A stretch of 41,871 nt of DNA, from positions 33,029 to 74,899 of the forward strand of contig PMBI01000042.1 in the NCBI GenBank assembly GCA_003153775.1. The letters are read 5' to 3'. This document shows, one piece after another, positions 41,294-41,871 of the stretch (position 1 is the stretch's first letter; every line of letters begins with the position of its first letter). Source of the stretch: Syntrophaceae bacterium. GTDB taxonomy: Bacteria; Desulfobacterota; Syntrophia; Syntrophales; UBA2185. The notes beneath the pieces were generated by a model. It was given only the letters and a program-made list of their open reading frames with translations. It made no database searches and was not told the DNA's origin. A program made the translations under genes and the position numbers.

Positions 41294-41871
41294 CTAAAGC
41301 ACGTGCAATATTTCACTGAGACTCGGGTGGGGAATAATCCAGTTATTCAGTTCCTTTTTTCCCATGCGGTTTGCCACGGCCAGGCTCATGGAAGCGATCA
41401 GTTCACCCGCATCGTCTCCGACGATAGTTACTCCCATCAGTCTGTCGCCGCAAAAGACCGCCTTTACAAACCCGTTCCCTTTGAGTTCTGTCCTCGCCAT
41501 GATATTAGCGCCGTATTCGACCCTCTTTATTTCCACCTTTAAGCCCAGCTCTCCTGCCCGCTTTTCCGTGATGCCCACGCGGGCCACATTCGGGTGTGTA
41601 TATACCACGGAAGGTACTGCGTCATCCGCGTATGCAATCGAGCGGTCTCCATAGAGGTAGCTTGCAACCGATCTGCCCTGCTGCATAGCCCTGTGCGCAA
41701 GCATGATACCTCCGGTCACATCGCCTACCGCATAGATGCCCTGCACATTGGTCATCTGGCGGTCATCTACAGAGATCCCCTTCTGATCGTACAGTATACC
41801 GCAGTGATTCAATTCTTCTGCATGCAAGAGCGGTTTCCTGCCCGTACACATAAGGACGCAATCGGCGGTCA
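41294..41871 (-). CDS. Dihydrolipoamide dehydrogenase-like flavoprotein, N-terminal part outside window
   Basis: The frame is open to the right edge; about 192 C-terminal residues are visible. TADCVLMCTGRKPLL is the end of the NAD-binding domain. IYAVGDVTGGIMLAHRAMQQG is the FAD-contacting GD motif. The dimerisation domain follows (PSVVYTHPNVARVGITE), ending WIIPHPSLSEILHVL, where the His and Glu form the acid-base pair of this family. It is a pyridine nucleotide-disulfide oxidoreductase, most likely dihydrolipoamide dehydrogenase of the glycine cleavage or a 2-oxoacid dehydrogenase complex. The redox disulfide lies outside the window, so mercuric reductase-like or other relatives cannot be excluded. 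Confidence 0.85.
   Translation of the reverse strand, partial: TADCVLMCTGRKPLLHAEELNHCGILYDQKGISVDDRQMTNVQGIYAVGDVTGGIMLAHRAMQQGRSVASYLYGDRSIAYADDAVPSVVYTHPNVARVGITEKRAGELGLKVEIKRVEYGANIMARTELKGNGFVKAVFCGDRLMGVTIVGDDAGELIASMSLAVANRMGKKELNNWIIPHPSLSEILHVL

Noticed and set aside
1-41871. Mobile elements, prophage, tRNA or rRNA genes
   Set aside because: No transposase, integrase, phage protein, cloverleaf with conserved T-loop or rRNA-like stretch was recognised; gene content and composition look uniform.

Overview
The window looks like chromosome of a strictly anaerobic, energy-limited Desulfobacterota-type bacterium (Syntrophus/Smithella-like or a relative). This is inferred from gene content only. 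The indicators are a ferredoxin-linked 2-oxoacid oxidoreductase, a selenocysteine formate dehydrogenase, a cytosolic [NiFe]-hydrogenase, DapL-type lysine biosynthesis, acyl-CoA enzymes, an oxalate/formate-type carrier and an NtrC-style sigma-54 regulator. No rRNA, tRNA, CRISPR array, insertion sequence, integrase or phage gene was seen.

Layout. (1) 1-5013, minus strand: korD-korA-korB-korC followed by a large multi-domain FAD/Fe-S oxidoreductase cut by the left edge, with a good sigma-70 promoter at about 5070-5098. (2) 5345-6936, minus: amtB then glnK behind a consensus sigma-54 promoter; this GlnK lacks the usual uridylylated Tyr51. (3) 7201-10960, plus: an MtnA-family sugar-phosphate isomerase, a class II aldolase, dapF and dapL. 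(4) 11058-12170, minus: a DUF362-ferredoxin protein. (5) 12341-14454, plus: a YkuD peptidoglycan enzyme with an NTF2-like tail overlapping an M99-type carboxypeptidase; together they resemble the Pgp2/Csd6 and Pgp1/Csd4 helical-shape enzymes. (6) 14739-18942, plus: a PAS-PAS-GGDEF cyclase, a MaoC-MaoC-SCP2 hydratase and a CaiB-type CoA-transferase/racemase.

(7) 19713-29789, plus: the energy-metabolism core. A 898-residue FdhA is read through an in-frame UGA (selenocysteine 356) with a SECIS hairpin. It is followed by an OFA-family carrier, a ferritin-like protein and a UspA protein. Then come a NuoG-like electron-transfer protein without a molybdenum active site, HoxY-like and HoxH-like hydrogenase subunits and, behind a perfect hairpin terminator, the hydrogenase maturation protease. 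Neither the dehydrogenase nor the hydrogenase has a flavin/NAD (HoxF/NuoF) subunit here. The two may therefore be wired to each other or to a ferredoxin.

(8) 29971-41871: a D-alanyl-D-alanine carboxypeptidase; an operon of GAF protein, GAPDH and NtrC-type regulator whose histidine kinase is encoded convergently with overlapping ends; a small secreted protein under a promoter with a palindrome in its spacer; a diacylglycerol-kinase-like protein next to a DUF2600 terpene-synthase-like protein; an HI0933-type flavoprotein; a charged repeat protein; a small Cys-rich protein; and the C-terminal part of a dihydrolipoamide-dehydrogenase-like enzyme cut by the right edge.

The most interesting candidates are the selenoprotein FdhA plus diaphorase-less Hox cluster, the Pgp2/Pgp1-like shape pair, the MtnA-aldolase pair (possible oxygen-independent 5'-deoxynucleoside salvage), the Tyr51-less GlnK and the DUF2600 terpene synthase.
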